DNA of 64,000 bases, taken from NCBI GenBank assembly GCA_964001305.1, contig CAXFAI010000001.1, positions 77,235-141,234 of the forward strand, in the 5' to 3' direction. The notes beneath the pieces were generated by a model that worked only from the letters and a program-made list of their open reading frames with translations, was not told where the DNA came from and searched no databases. The stretch comes from CAJXMH01 sp964001305. Its GTDB lineage: Bacteria > Bacteroidota > Bacteroidia > Flavobacteriales_E > Vicingaceae. Each line of letters begins with the position of its first letter. Position 1 is the stretch's first letter. Both the position numbers and the translations under genes were made by a program. This document shows positions 1-7,026 of the stretch, piece by piece.

Positions 1-345
1 CAATGCTTGGTCGTCAGGCAATCTGAACAGTCTCGGCTTAGGATTACCTTCTTGTGGTTTAGGAGTTACAGTACCAACTTCAATAAAGCCAAATCCCAAA
101 CATGCTAATTCATCTATGAGTTTTGCGTCCTTATCAAAACCTGCAGCCAATCCAACGGGAGACTTAAAATTCAAACCAAACAATTGCTTTTCAATAATTG
201 GGTCTGAATTCACATAAAGGCCTTTCACAATCGACTTCATAAAAGGAATTGCAAGCCCCGTTTTCAATAATGAAGAAACTTTATAGTGAATTTTTTCAGG
301 GTCTTGTGTGAAAAAAATGGGCTTTAGCAGGTATTTATAAATCAT
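1..345 (-). CDS. pyrD: Dihydroorotate dehydrogenase (quinone), 5' part only
   Basis: The first 115 codons of a gene that runs off the left edge of the window. The translation starts MIYKYLLKPIFFTQDPEKIH and contains the class 2 dihydroorotate dehydrogenase FMN-binding signature GLAAGFDKDA followed by GFIEVGTVTP and GNPKPRLFRLP. The family oxidises dihydroorotate to orotate at the membrane, passing electrons to quinone (pyrimidine biosynthesis). The N-terminal amphipathic helix expected for the membrane-bound class is present. The ATG at 345 is the first in-frame start, and an AT-rich 77-bp gap separates it from the divergent gene at 423. Family assignment is firm; the rest of the protein is not visible. 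Confidence 0.93.
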   Translation of the reverse strand, partial: MIYKYLLKPIFFTQDPEKIHYKVSSLLKTGLAIPFMKSIVKGLYVNSDPIIEKQLFGLNFKSPVGLAAGFDKDAKLIDELACLGFGFIEVGTVTPKPQEGNPKPRLFRLPDDQAL

Positions 346-422
346 AGGACAAAAATACAAGAAGCTGTGTCTAAGAATCGAATTTTGACCATAATTCAAA
401 ACAAAACTTTATATTTATAGCA

Positions 423-836
423 ATGACAACAACAGCGATTGATTTTCAGTTAAAAGTGGAAACTGACTTTGCTCGTATATTCAAGCATGCTGAAAAGAAT
501 ATTGTTTTGGTTGACTTTAAGCCTTATTCAGAAGTAGAACTGAAAGAGGCACAAAAGACTGAACAGCTTGTTTTGTCGCTTCTAGATTTAACTTATCCTG
601 GCTATGGAATCACTAAACTTTCAGAAGGTACGGATATGACCACTGAAGCTAGGAATTACTTTGCTAAATGTGATTTAACTCAAAATCATACAATGGCCTT
701 GGCAGCTGTATTGCAAAACCTTGCTCATCGTTTATTATATAATTTCTACCTAAACTTTCACCAGCCAAACATTCCGATGAAAGGATTCTCTTCAATAGAA
801 CAAGCAACAAATTGGCTAATCAATCAGGGTGCTTAA
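423..836 (+). CDS. SpoIIAA/STAS-like small protein, paralogue 1 of 3
   Basis: A 137-residue soluble protein without signal peptide. Its pattern is a beta strand (NIVLVDFKPYSEV), helices, a mid-domain strand, then a conserved tail (PNIPMKGFSSIEQATNWL) typical of the SpoIIAA-like/DUF7793 type proteins common in Bacteroidota. No catalytic motif is visible and the role is unknown; related folds often act as protein-protein or regulatory modules. It is the first of three tandem paralogues and overlaps the next by 8 bp, so translation is probably coupled. A TATATTTA element at 410-417 lies very close to the ATG, so the leader would be short if it is the promoter. Confidence 0.75.
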   Translation: MTTTAIDFQLKVETDFARIFKHAEKNIVLVDFKPYSEVELKEAQKTEQLVLSLLDLTYPGYGITKLSEGTDMTTEARNYFAKCDLTQNHTMALAAVLQNLAHRLLYNFYLNFHQPNIPMKGFSSIEQATNWLINQGA

Positions 837-1239
837 CTTGGCTTACAAGATCTCATATCACTTTGTAGCACAATTAGAATTTGCAGAGTTCTATTTAAAC
901 TCACAATTAGGCATTTTACTGGTCTATTATTACCCGAATTCTAAAATAGATGAAAGTAAGGCTCAAATGGTTATTGAAACCGTGGAGCCTATCCTTAAAC
1001 AAGGAGTACTCTATGGATTAACAGACGCTAGGGCAGGTGGATTACACATCACAAGAGAAGCTCGAGAAATGTATAGCGATAATGCTAGTTTGCGTTTAAA
1101 TAAAAAGCATGCAATTGTTGTCAATAATCATGCAACACGAATTTTAGCAACTCTATTTGTACAAATAAACAAACCTATCATACCTACTAAAGTCTTTAAT
1201 AGCATTAATTCGGCTGAAGATTGGCTCGTTAAAAATTAA
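829..1239 (+). CDS. SpoIIAA/STAS-like small protein, paralogue 2 of 3
   Basis: A 136-residue paralogue of its neighbours, with the same layout: GILLVYYYP strand, YGLTDARAGGLHITREAREM core and the tail PIIPTKVFNSINSAEDWL. The only upstream start giving a complete domain is GTG at 829, which overlaps the previous gene's stop by 8 bp; a TTG at 838 is the alternative. The next in-frame ATG would remove the first strand and is unlikely. The function is not known; the best guess is a regulatory or adaptor module acting with the flanking paralogues. Confidence 0.72.
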   Translation: MLNLAYKISYHFVAQLEFAEFYLNSQLGILLVYYYPNSKIDESKAQMVIETVEPILKQGVLYGLTDARAGGLHITREAREMYSDNASLRLNKKHAIVVNNHATRILATLFVQINKPIIPTKVFNSINSAEDWLVKN

Positions 1240-1273
1240 GTGAGTATATTGTTGGACGGAAAACAATAAATCG

Positions 1274-1726
1274 ATGACTTCTAACCATACACATCATGGG
1301 AAGTATGAGAGCGAATACGAATCTTTTGATTTTCGCTTTAACAGAAACATTGGTGATGCAGACACGTTCATCCATCAACACCTTGGAATACTAGTAATTA
1401 AATACCACAGGGACACGATTATTGATAGAAAAAAAGCCATTCAAATCATTGAGGAAACGAAACCCATGTTTACTCCTGAAATCAGATTAGTAATTTCTGA
1501 CTCAAGAGCTATCGGTTTATTGATAGATCATGATGCGAGGCAAATTTTTAAGAATTACCCTTCTCACAAAGAAGCAAATGCATTAGCAATTTTAATTGAA
1601 AGCTTACCGATTAAAATTTTAGCAAACTTTTTCATCAATAGTGATAAGCCTGCAATACCTACTAAAGCTTTTCGAAATTTAAGTCCCGCAATTGAATGGC
1701 TTATTCAACAAGATGATTTACTTTAA
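1274..1726 (+). CDS. SpoIIAA/STAS-like small protein, paralogue 3 of 3
   Basis: A 150-residue protein with the same fold pattern (GILVIKYHRDT, LVISDSRAIGLLIDHDARQIF, PAIPTKAFRNLSPAIEWL) plus about 20 extra polar, His/Glu-rich N-terminal residues. It starts 34 bp after paralogue 2 with a plain ATG. Its 3' end overlaps the convergent XRE regulator gene by 9 bp, so the two mRNAs share complementary ends. Conservation of the core among the three copies, against weak overall identity, suggests old duplications. No function can be assigned. Confidence 0.74.
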   Translation: MTSNHTHHGKYESEYESFDFRFNRNIGDADTFIHQHLGILVIKYHRDTIIDRKKAIQIIEETKPMFTPEIRLVISDSRAIGLLIDHDARQIFKNYPSHKEANALAILIESLPIKILANFFINSDKPAIPTKAFRNLSPAIEWLIQQDDLL

Positions 1727-2131
1727 TACCTCTTCAAAGGTTCCATCAGTATAAAAGACCACTATTTTTTGTATTTTTTTTGAGGACGAAGAGGTTATTG
1801 TTCTTTCTCCTATAGCATGAGGGCTATCTTCATTTTGATGTTGAATATTTTCATTAATCGTTTGCTCTCGATTTTCTTTGCCTTCATTTGACTCCTTTTC
1901 TGCCAATTCAAATTGACTTTTATCGACAGATGTGGTTCCATTAACAAGCCAATTTGCATCTACTTTAGGAAAGCGTTTCAATACTTTTTGCATAAACTCT
2001 AAACTAGGTTTATTACGTCCAGATAAGACATGCGAAACCGAAGAACGTTGCACTCCAATTTCCTCTGCAAATGCAGATGCACTTAACTGATTTAGCTTCA
2101 TGATATACTTAAATCGATCGCTTAATTCCAT
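1718..2131 (-). CDS. XRE/Cro-type HTH transcriptional regulator
   Basis: A DNA-binding regulator. Residues 1-60 form a Cro/CI-type helix-turn-helix (SASAFAEEIGVQRSSVSHVL, then SGRNKPSLEFMQKVL, ending WLVNGT). The remaining ~70 residues are a charged, low-complexity linker and a short C-terminal strand motif (KIQKIVVFYTDGTFEEV). This layout is common in Bacteroidota repressors. I choose the ATG at 2131 (MELSDRFKYIM), giving 137 residues; the reading frame can be extended to a TTG at 2146, but that start lies inside an operator-like site. Several TTTACA-n-ATGTAAA-like palindromes surround its promoter, pointing to autoregulation. Target genes are unknown; the convergent SpoIIAA-like trio is the nearest candidate. 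Confidence 0.85.
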   Translation of the reverse strand: MELSDRFKYIMKLNQLSASAFAEEIGVQRSSVSHVLSGRNKPSLEFMQKVLKRFPKVDANWLVNGTTSVDKSQFELAEKESNEGKENREQTINENIQHQNEDSPHAIGERTITSSSSKKIQKIVVFYTDGTFEEVLK

Positions 2132-2167
2132 AAATGTAAAGTTCAAAATTGTAACACACTAACTACT

Positions 2168-2181
2168 TTACAAATGTATAC
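2168..2181. promoter_or_regulatory. XRE operator-like site B overlapping its -7 element
   Basis: TTTACAAATGTATA, a near match to the perfect palindrome 20 bp further upstream of the XRE gene. It contains the minus-strand sequence TACATTTG (2178-2171), a match to the Bacteroidota -7 consensus TAnnTTTG. Protein bound here would block the promoter of the XRE gene (ATG at 2131). Binding is inferred from sequence only. Confidence 0.5.
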
Positions 2182-2201
2182 AATCTTTTTAATGCAAGTA
2201 G

Positions 2202-2215
2202 TTTACATATGTAAA
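2202..2215. promoter_or_regulatory. XRE operator-like site A (perfect palindrome)
   Basis: TTTACATATGTAAA, a perfect 14-bp palindrome upstream of the XRE gene. It matches the sites at 2168-2181, 2346-2359 and 2394-2405. The size suits a dimeric HTH repressor. It is the best-conserved member of the cluster. Confidence 0.55.
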
Positions 2216-2345
2216 ATACTCAGCAAAACAAATCGACAAAGCTAAACAACAAGAAACAAAAACTTCAACTAATTCAATGTATGTTTTTGATTTCTAATAC
2301 TATAATCAAACAACAACATAAACCTCAAGAATTCTTACACCTTTG

Positions 2346-2359
2346 TTTACATAAGTAAT
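2346..2359. promoter_or_regulatory. XRE operator-like site C
   Basis: TTTACATAAGTAAT, a third variant of the TTTACAtATGTAAA motif, 130 bp upstream of site A in the gene-free stretch between the XRE and DtxR genes. Such distance could allow looping, or it could serve a second transcript. Function is inferred. Confidence 0.4.
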
Positions 2360-2393
2360 CAACCAAACGATATTTCAATTGAAATCATCGTTA

Positions 2394-2405
2394 TTACATT
2401 TGTAA
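2394..2405. promoter_or_regulatory. XRE operator-like site D with plus-strand -7 match
   Basis: TTACATTTGTAA is a fourth motif variant. It overlaps TACATTTG at 2395-2402, a plus-strand match to the -7 consensus TAnnTTTG. No TTG element lies at the normal spacing upstream (the nearest is 13 bp away), so promoter activity is uncertain. Just upstream is a separate perfect palindrome, ATTTCAATTGAAAT, at 2372-2385. Confidence 0.35.
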
Positions 2406-2408
2406 CAC

Positions 2409-2490
2409 ACGTATCGTTTTGTAAACACAACAAGTTTTGTTACAAAATTGAAGGCAAAAAATAAGGGAAAGCTTATATGGCTTTCCCTTT
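2409..2490 (+). ncRNA. Possible small RNA ending in a terminator hairpin
   Basis: The 363-bp stretch 2147-2509 (between XRE start-side DNA and the DtxR stop) has no credible coding frame. If the TACATTTG at 2395-2402 is a -7 element, a roughly 80-nt plus-strand RNA would follow. It contains an 8-bp inverted repeat, TTTTGTAA (2417-2424) and TTACAAAA (2440-2447), and ends at a 9-bp terminator-like stem (2464-2488) followed by Ts. The stem also serves the opposite-strand DtxR gene, so it alone does not prove an RNA. Speculative. Confidence 0.2.
2464..2488. terminator. Bidirectional rho-independent terminator-like hairpin
   Basis: A 9-bp stem (AGGGAAAGC at 2464-2472, GCTTTCCCT at 2480-2488) with a 7-nt loop. 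On the minus strand it lies 22 bp past the stop of the DtxR gene and is followed by TTATTTTTT, a good terminator. On the plus strand it is followed by a short T run. Confidence 0.7.
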
Positions 2491-2509
2491 TTAAAATGAG
2501 CTTCAAATT

Positions 2510-3160
2510 TTACTTTTTTAATCGTAAAGAGTCGCTTACTTTTTTACTAAACTGCATTTCGATTTTTCCCATTTTGACCAGAACACTTTCATCAAAATCT
2601 ATTTTTTCAACCACCTCTACTCTATCTCCAAGTTTTATCTTTTTTTGATTTAGAAATTTTAGAAACTCTTCGGAGCTATTTTCTATTCCAATAATAATTC
2701 CAGCATCTCCGATTTTTAATTCACTTAACAATTGATAGGCTACTTTTTTAATCACTCCATTTTTGTCTGGTATGGGTGAGCCATGCGGATCAAAATCTGG
2801 AAAGCCCAATACTTCATCCATGCGTTCAAAAAGCAATGGCGAATCTATATGTTCCATCTGTTCAGCAATGGCATGAACTTTTTCCCAACCAATGCCAAGC
2901 TTTTCAACCAAGTACATTTCTGTAATTCGATGCTTACGAATAATTAAGGCTGCTTTTGTTTTTCCCTCTTTGGTAAGTTTAAGTGGTTTGTATTTTTCAT
3001 AATGCAACCAGCCAAGTTCTTCCATTTTTTTAATCATGTTATTGGCTGTAGGCTTACTAACCTCTAGACTATCACTCAATTCAGTTAAACTTATTTCTCC
3101 TTTCTCATTCATTAAGTTAAATAGGGCTTTTAAATAATTTTCTTTTGTCTGTGAAGGCAT
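2510..3160 (-). CDS. DtxR/MntR-family metal-dependent transcriptional regulator
   Basis: A 216-residue metalloregulator. Residues 1-62 form the winged helix (ENYLKALFNLMNEKGEISLT, SKPTANNMIKKMEELGWL). Residues 63-135 form the metal-binding/dimerisation domain (HRITEMYLVEKLGIGW, EQMEHIDSPLLFERM, DFDPHGSPIPD). The rest is the SH3/FeoA-like domain. The family binds Mn2+ or Fe2+ and represses uptake genes when metal is plentiful. It is divergent from a TonB receptor, with an operator-like palindrome between them, so it probably controls that receptor and itself. Which metal it senses cannot be read from the sequence. A second, similar regulator lies at 14167. Confidence 0.9.
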   Translation of the reverse strand: MPSQTKENYLKALFNLMNEKGEISLTELSDSLEVSKPTANNMIKKMEELGWLHYEKYKPLKLTKEGKTKAALIIRKHRITEMYLVEKLGIGWEKVHAIAEQMEHIDSPLLFERMDEVLGFPDFDPHGSPIPDKNGVIKKVAYQLLSELKIGDAGIIIGIENSSEEFLKFLNQKKIKLGDRVEVVEKIDFDESVLVKMGKIEMQFSKKVSDSLRLKK

Positions 3161-3204
3161 AGCTGTGATTTTGAAACGAAATTATAATCTTTTTTTTATT
3201 CCAA

Positions 3205-3234
3205 TTGTTAGATGTGTCTAACTTATTATATTTG
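3205..3234 (+). promoter_or_regulatory. Bacteroidota-type promoter of the TonB receptor operon
   Basis: TTG at 3205-3207 and TATATTTG (TAnnTTTG) at 3227-3234 are separated by 19 bp, the spacing of the Bacteroidota primary sigma consensus. The ATG follows 26 bp after the -7 element. The palindrome at 3207-3222 fills the spacer. Confidence 0.7.
3207..3222. promoter_or_regulatory. DtxR-type operator palindrome in promoter spacer
   Basis: GTTAGA-TGTG-TCTAAC is a perfect 6+6 inverted repeat with a 4-bp centre between the -33 and -7 elements. Half-sites of the TTAG/CTAA type are typical of DtxR/MntR/IdeR operators, and a DtxR gene is the divergent neighbour. Binding here would occlude RNA polymerase. 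Inferred. Confidence 0.6.
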
Positions 3235-3260
3235 CCTCATTAAATTATTGATTTAGCATC

Positions 3261-5540
3261 ATGAAATATATGCTTATATTAGGTTCCTTATTGCTTACTT
3301 TTAAAGGAAATGCACAAGAAGCGCGCATTCATGGAACCGTTACTTTTCCAAATAATGAAGTTGCTCCGTTTGTCAACATACTACTGAAAGGAAGCACACA
3401 AGGAGTTACAACAGATGAGAATGGTAAATTCAGTCTTGTATTAAACCCCGGCACACACACTATTATGGTACGGTTTATCGGCTATAAAACTGAAGTTAAA
3501 ACCTTTAAAGTAGAAGCAGGAGAAACAAAGACCTTAAATTTTATTTTAAAAGAAACTTCGCAAAACCTAAACGAAGTTGTGGTAACAGGAACCATGAAAG
3601 AAATGTCGAAGAAAAATAGTCCTGTACCAGTAGAAGTATATTCTGCTAAGTATTTTGAGAACAATAAAAATCCTTCCATTTTTGAATCACTACAAAATGT
3701 TAATGGTGTTCGTCCACAATTAAATTGCAACGTTTGCAATACAGGCGACATTCACATGAATGGCCTTGAAGGGCCTTATACCATGGTATTAATTGATGGA
3801 ATGCCGATTGTTAGTGGACTTTCCACGGTTTATGGTCTCACAGGAATACCTTCCGCCTTGATTGAGCGTGTAGAAATTGTAAAAGGACCTGCCTCTACTC
3901 TTTATGGCTCAGAAGCGGTGGGTGGTTTAATCAACGTTATCACAAAAAAACCTCTAAATGCTCCTACTTTTACTGCAGATGTTTATACCACTTCTTGGCA
4001 AGAGTTAAATGCTGATTTAGGAGCTAAATACAAGCTTTCCGATAAGGTTTATGGGTTAATGGGTTTGAACTACTTCAATTATGATAATCCCATAGACAAC
4101 AATGGTGATGGATTTACGGATGTGACCTTACAAGACCGAATATCTATTTTTAATAAATTTTCATTTCAACGAAACGAAAATAGAGCCTTTGATATTGGCC
4201 TGCGTTATGTTTATGAAGATAGATGGGGAGGTGAAATGAATTGGAATCCTGAATTTAGGGCCGGTGATTCTATTTATGGAGAAAGCATTTATACCAGTCG
4301 TTGGGAAGTGTTTGGAAATTACCAACTTCCCATTTCAAGTGAAAACCTAAATCTTCAATTTAGTGCTAACGAACACGATCAAAACTCGGTGTATGGCAGT
4401 GATGTTTACATCGCTAATCAAAAGATTGGATTTACACAACTGACGTGGAACAAAAAGTTATGGAATTCACATGACTTCCTTTTGGGGGCGGCTTATCGCT
4501 ATACGTATTACGACGATAATACAGGAGCAACTTTTACTTTAGATAGCAGTGGAAACCAAGCTTCTGAAATTCACTTACCAGGATTCTTTATTCAAGATCA
4601 AATCACGATAAACGAACAAAATACTCTTTTGCTTGGTGCTCGTTACGACTACAATACCATTCATGGAAGCATTTATTCCCCTCGCATAAATTACAAATGG
4701 AATTTTTTGAATGACAGAACCATTCTGAGACTAAGTGCAGGAAACGGTTTTAGAGTGGCAAATGTTTTTACAGAAGATCATGCAGCTTTAACCGGAGCAA
4801 GAGAAGTTGTATTTGCCGAAGAACTTCGTCCTGAAGAATCGATTAATGTGAATGTTAACGCAGTTCAAAAGTTTTACACCAAAAACGAAACCTTTATTGG
4901 CTTAGATTTTTCTGCTTTCTATACTTCATTTTCTAACCGAATAGTTCCGGATTATGAAAGTAATCCGAATCAAATCATCTACGACAATCTAAATGGAGAA
5001 GCCATTTCAAAAGGGGTTTCACTAAACCTCGATTTAACCTTTACAAATGGATTGAAAATTATGGGAGGCGCTACTTTAATGGATGTTACCATAGAAGAAG
5101 AAGGTGAAAAAAAGCGTCAGTTATTAACGGAAAATTTTACTGCAGTTTGGAATATTGAGTACACGATTTTACCATGGAATTTACAATTGAATTTTACAGG
5201 AAATGTTTACAGCCCTATGCGTTTGCCTTTGTTAGGTGAATTGGATTCTCGTGATGAACACTCTCCTTGGTGGAGTATTTTGAATATACAATTGAGTAAA
5301 GACATTCATAAAAAATGGAATATTTACGGAGGAGTTAAAAATATACTTGATTTCACTCCTGCTGCTAATAGTATTGCTCGCGCCTTTGATCCATTTGACA
5401 AGAATGTTAGCTTTAACGCTCAAGGCGAAGTTGTTTCAAGTGTAAACAATCCAAATGCTCTTACTTTTGACCCATCGTATGTTTATGCTCCAAATCAAGG
5501 TGTGCGTGCATTTGTTGGAATCAAATATCAGTTAAAGTAG
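3261..5540 (+). CDS. TonB-dependent outer-membrane receptor, DtxR-controlled
   Basis: A 759-residue outer-membrane active transporter. It has a signal peptide (residues 1-18, ending GNAQ), a CarboxypepD_reg-like beta-sandwich (~20-100: FVNILLKGSTQGVTTDENGK), and a TonB-box-like region followed by the plug (~110-225: VVVTGT, LIDGMPIVSGLSTVYGL, IERVEIVKGPASTLYGSEA). A 22-strand-type barrel runs to the C-terminal FVGIKYQL. Two cysteines in the plug (CNVCNTGDIHMNGLEGPY) are a conserved feature I recall from this receptor subgroup. The substrate is unknown; control by a DtxR-family repressor suggests a metal chelate, probably iron or manganese. The secreted thioredoxin gene starts immediately after its stop, so the two are an operon, and the thioredoxin might act on the plug cysteines. 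Confidence 0.88.
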   Translation: MKYMLILGSLLLTFKGNAQEARIHGTVTFPNNEVAPFVNILLKGSTQGVTTDENGKFSLVLNPGTHTIMVRFIGYKTEVKTFKVEAGETKTLNFILKETSQNLNEVVVTGTMKEMSKKNSPVPVEVYSAKYFENNKNPSIFESLQNVNGVRPQLNCNVCNTGDIHMNGLEGPYTMVLIDGMPIVSGLSTVYGLTGIPSALIERVEIVKGPASTLYGSEAVGGLINVITKKPLNAPTFTADVYTTSWQELNADLGAKYKLSDKVYGLMGLNYFNYDNPIDNNGDGFTDVTLQDRISIFNKFSFQRNENRAFDIGLRYVYEDRWGGEMNWNPEFRAGDSIYGESIYTSRWEVFGNYQLPISSENLNLQFSANEHDQNSVYGSDVYIANQKIGFTQLTWNKKLWNSHDFLLGAAYRYTYYDDNTGATFTLDSSGNQASEIHLPGFFIQDQITINEQNTLLLGARYDYNTIHGSIYSPRINYKWNFLNDRTILRLSAGNGFRVANVFTEDHAALTGAREVVFAEELRPEESINVNVNAVQKFYTKNETFIGLDFSAFYTSFSNRIVPDYESNPNQIIYDNLNGEAISKGVSLNLDLTFTNGLKIMGGATLMDVTIEEEGEKKRQLLTENFTAVWNIEYTILPWNLQLNFTGNVYSPMRLPLLGELDSRDEHSPWWSILNIQLSKDIHKKWNIYGGVKNILDFTPAANSIARAFDPFDKNVSFNAQGEVVSSVNNPNALTFDPSYVYAPNQGVRAFVGIKYQLK

Positions 5541-5999
5541 ATGAATTCGATACGTATAACTTGCTTTATTCTTTTCAGTTTTATTGCGAATTTCTGTATA
5601 GCTCAAGATTATTGGGTTGACTTTAAGGATTTGAATGATAGCTTAAAAAAGCAAGCTAAACCAGTTTTAATTTTTGTTTACACCGATTGGTGCAAAGTCT
5701 GCAAAATGCAAGAAAATGCAGTATTTGAAGATAAAGAAATTCTGGAAATGCTACAGCAAGAAGTTTATGCTTTAAAGTTGAACGCAGAAGGCAAAGATGA
5801 CCTTATATTTATGGGAAGAAAGTACGCAGGAGCCAACCAAAACCAATACCACCAATTGGCAGAATTTGTTGGATTAGTTGAAGGTAAACTAAGTTTTCCG
5901 ACTATTGTATATTTAGGAAATAATTTGGAGCTCTTACAAGTTTACAATCGATATCTATCTAAAAATCAAATTATAACAACTATAAAGTTGTTAGAGTAA
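5541..5999 (+). CDS. Exported thioredoxin-fold protein
   Basis: A 152-residue periplasmic protein. Signal peptide at residues 1-21 (ends CIAQ), then a thioredoxin-like domain of the Thioredoxin_7/DUF255 type with active site DWCKVCKMQE and the cis-Pro segment LSFPTIVYLG. The start codon directly follows the stop of the TonB receptor gene, so the pair is co-transcribed. The family reduces or isomerises disulfides, or reduces periplasmic clients. The receptor's CNVC motif is one possible client, which is my inference. No DsbA-like helical insertion is seen. Confidence 0.85.
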   Translation: MNSIRITCFILFSFIANFCIAQDYWVDFKDLNDSLKKQAKPVLIFVYTDWCKVCKMQENAVFEDKEILEMLQQEVYALKLNAEGKDDLIFMGRKYAGANQNQYHQLAEFVGLVEGKLSFPTIVYLGNNLELLQVYNRYLSKNQIITTIKLLE

Positions 6000-6015
6000 A
6001 GTATTTTTAATACTT
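5999..6015. terminator. Weak AT-rich hairpin between convergent genes
   Basis: AAGTATT (5999-6005) and AATACTT (6009-6015) form a 7-bp stem with a 3-nt loop, directly after the thioredoxin stop and 12 bp before the convergent thioesterase stop. It is AT-rich, so termination efficiency is doubtful. Confidence 0.3.
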
Positions 6016-6027
6016 ATTCAATAAAGT

Positions 6028-6414
6028 TTAATCAGTTATTTTAACTGGCTTTTTATCTTCATCTATTGCAACAAAGGTAAATTCACCACTTACAGCCCTT
6101 TCTCTTTCTTCACAATACATCTGTTCAATAAATATGTCAACTCGAACCTTCAAGCTAGTATTTCCGGTATATGTTACCTTGCCTACTAATTCTATTATGG
6201 TTGCAGAAGGTATTGGTTTCTTAAAATCGATTCGATCACTACTGACAGTTACCATACGCTGTCGACAAAATCGTGTAGCTGTTATAAATGCTACTTCATC
6301 CATTAAGTGCATGGCTGTACCACCAAATAAAGTATCGTAATGATTTGTGGTATTTGGAAAAACAGCTTTAAAAATGCGTGTTTCCGATTGTTTTATCTTC
6401 TCTTGTCTTGTCAT
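6028..6414 (-). CDS. Acyl-CoA thioesterase, hotdog fold (YciA-like)
   Basis: A 128-residue cytosolic hotdog-fold enzyme that hydrolyses acyl-CoA. The conserved signature is NHYDTLFGGTAMHLMDEVAF, in which the Asn-x4-LFGG segment and the following Asp/Glu helix form the active site. SSDRIDFKKPI and the strand-rich C-terminus complete the single domain, so it would oligomerise. Its ATG overlaps the PAS gene's TGA (ATGA), so the two are translationally coupled. Chain-length preference cannot be predicted. Confidence 0.88.
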   Translation of the reverse strand: MTRQEKIKQSETRIFKAVFPNTTNHYDTLFGGTAMHLMDEVAFITATRFCRQRMVTVSSDRIDFKKPIPSATIIELVGKVTYTGNTSLKVRVDIFIEQMYCEERERAVSGEFTFVAIDEDKKPVKITD

Positions 6415-6932
6415 AAAATTTCTTTTTCAAAAGCTGCAAATGCTTTCAATTCTCCATTATTGGTTTTTAAAGGGTGTACCTCTGCCCTACATATATATAT
6501 CGTTCTATCCTTTTTATAATTTAAGATTGTTTGAGTAAACGGTTTTTGTAATATCAAGTTCGTTCTAAATGATTCTTTGCTTTTTTGAGTTGTATTCTTG
6601 CCTTGTAAAATATGAGGTCTTTTTCCTATTACGAAATTTCTTGAATAACCTGTCATATTAGTAAATCCTTTATTTATCCAAAGAATTTTTTGATTTAGAT
6701 CTGTTAATACAATAGCATCATATTCTGTATGTTGAATCGCACTAAAATCAATCTTACATGAAACATTTTTGATTTGACTATTTAGCTCCTTCAGATCATT
6801 TAAATTCTTAAGGTGCTTCATTCGCTTAGCATAAGAATTCATGAATATATCCCATGACATCAACGGACTCAGTATTTTTCTTTTATCTGAATTCCAACTT
6901 GTGCTTTCTTTCATTTCAATCAAACTTTCCAT
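6411..6932 (-). CDS. Single PAS-domain protein
   Basis: A 173-residue cytosolic protein. Residues 1-65 are a helical N-terminus and residues ~66-170 a PAS domain (AIVLTDLNQKILWINKGFTN, MTGYS, then GKRPHILQGKNT, and a C-terminal strand). The segment resembles the LOV motif GRNCRFLQ, but the flavin-binding cysteine is absent (KRPHILQ), so a photocycle of the usual kind is not expected. No output domain is attached. The gene is upstream of, and overlaps, the thioesterase gene. It lies about 250 bp downstream of a minus-strand cobalamin riboswitch and may belong to that transcript, or start from its own AT-rich leader. Confidence 0.8.
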   Translation of the reverse strand: MESLIEMKESTSWNSDKRKILSPLMSWDIFMNSYAKRMKHLKNLNDLKELNSQIKNVSCKIDFSAIQHTEYDAIVLTDLNQKILWINKGFTNMTGYSRNFVIGKRPHILQGKNTTQKSKESFRTNLILQKPFTQTILNYKKDRTIYICRAEVHPLKTNNGELKAFAAFEKEIL

Positions 6933-7026
6933 TTTTGAACTACGTTATTATCAATAAAAAAATTTCAAGTATAATTTTCGCGAATAGCTTGTAGATTGTG
7001 CTTTCATCTCTTAAATTTTTAACACG

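Noticed and set aside
2448..2648. 66-codon plus-strand ORF
   Set aside because: It covers the terminator hairpin and the antisense strand of the DtxR gene; composition is that of AT-rich antisense DNA.
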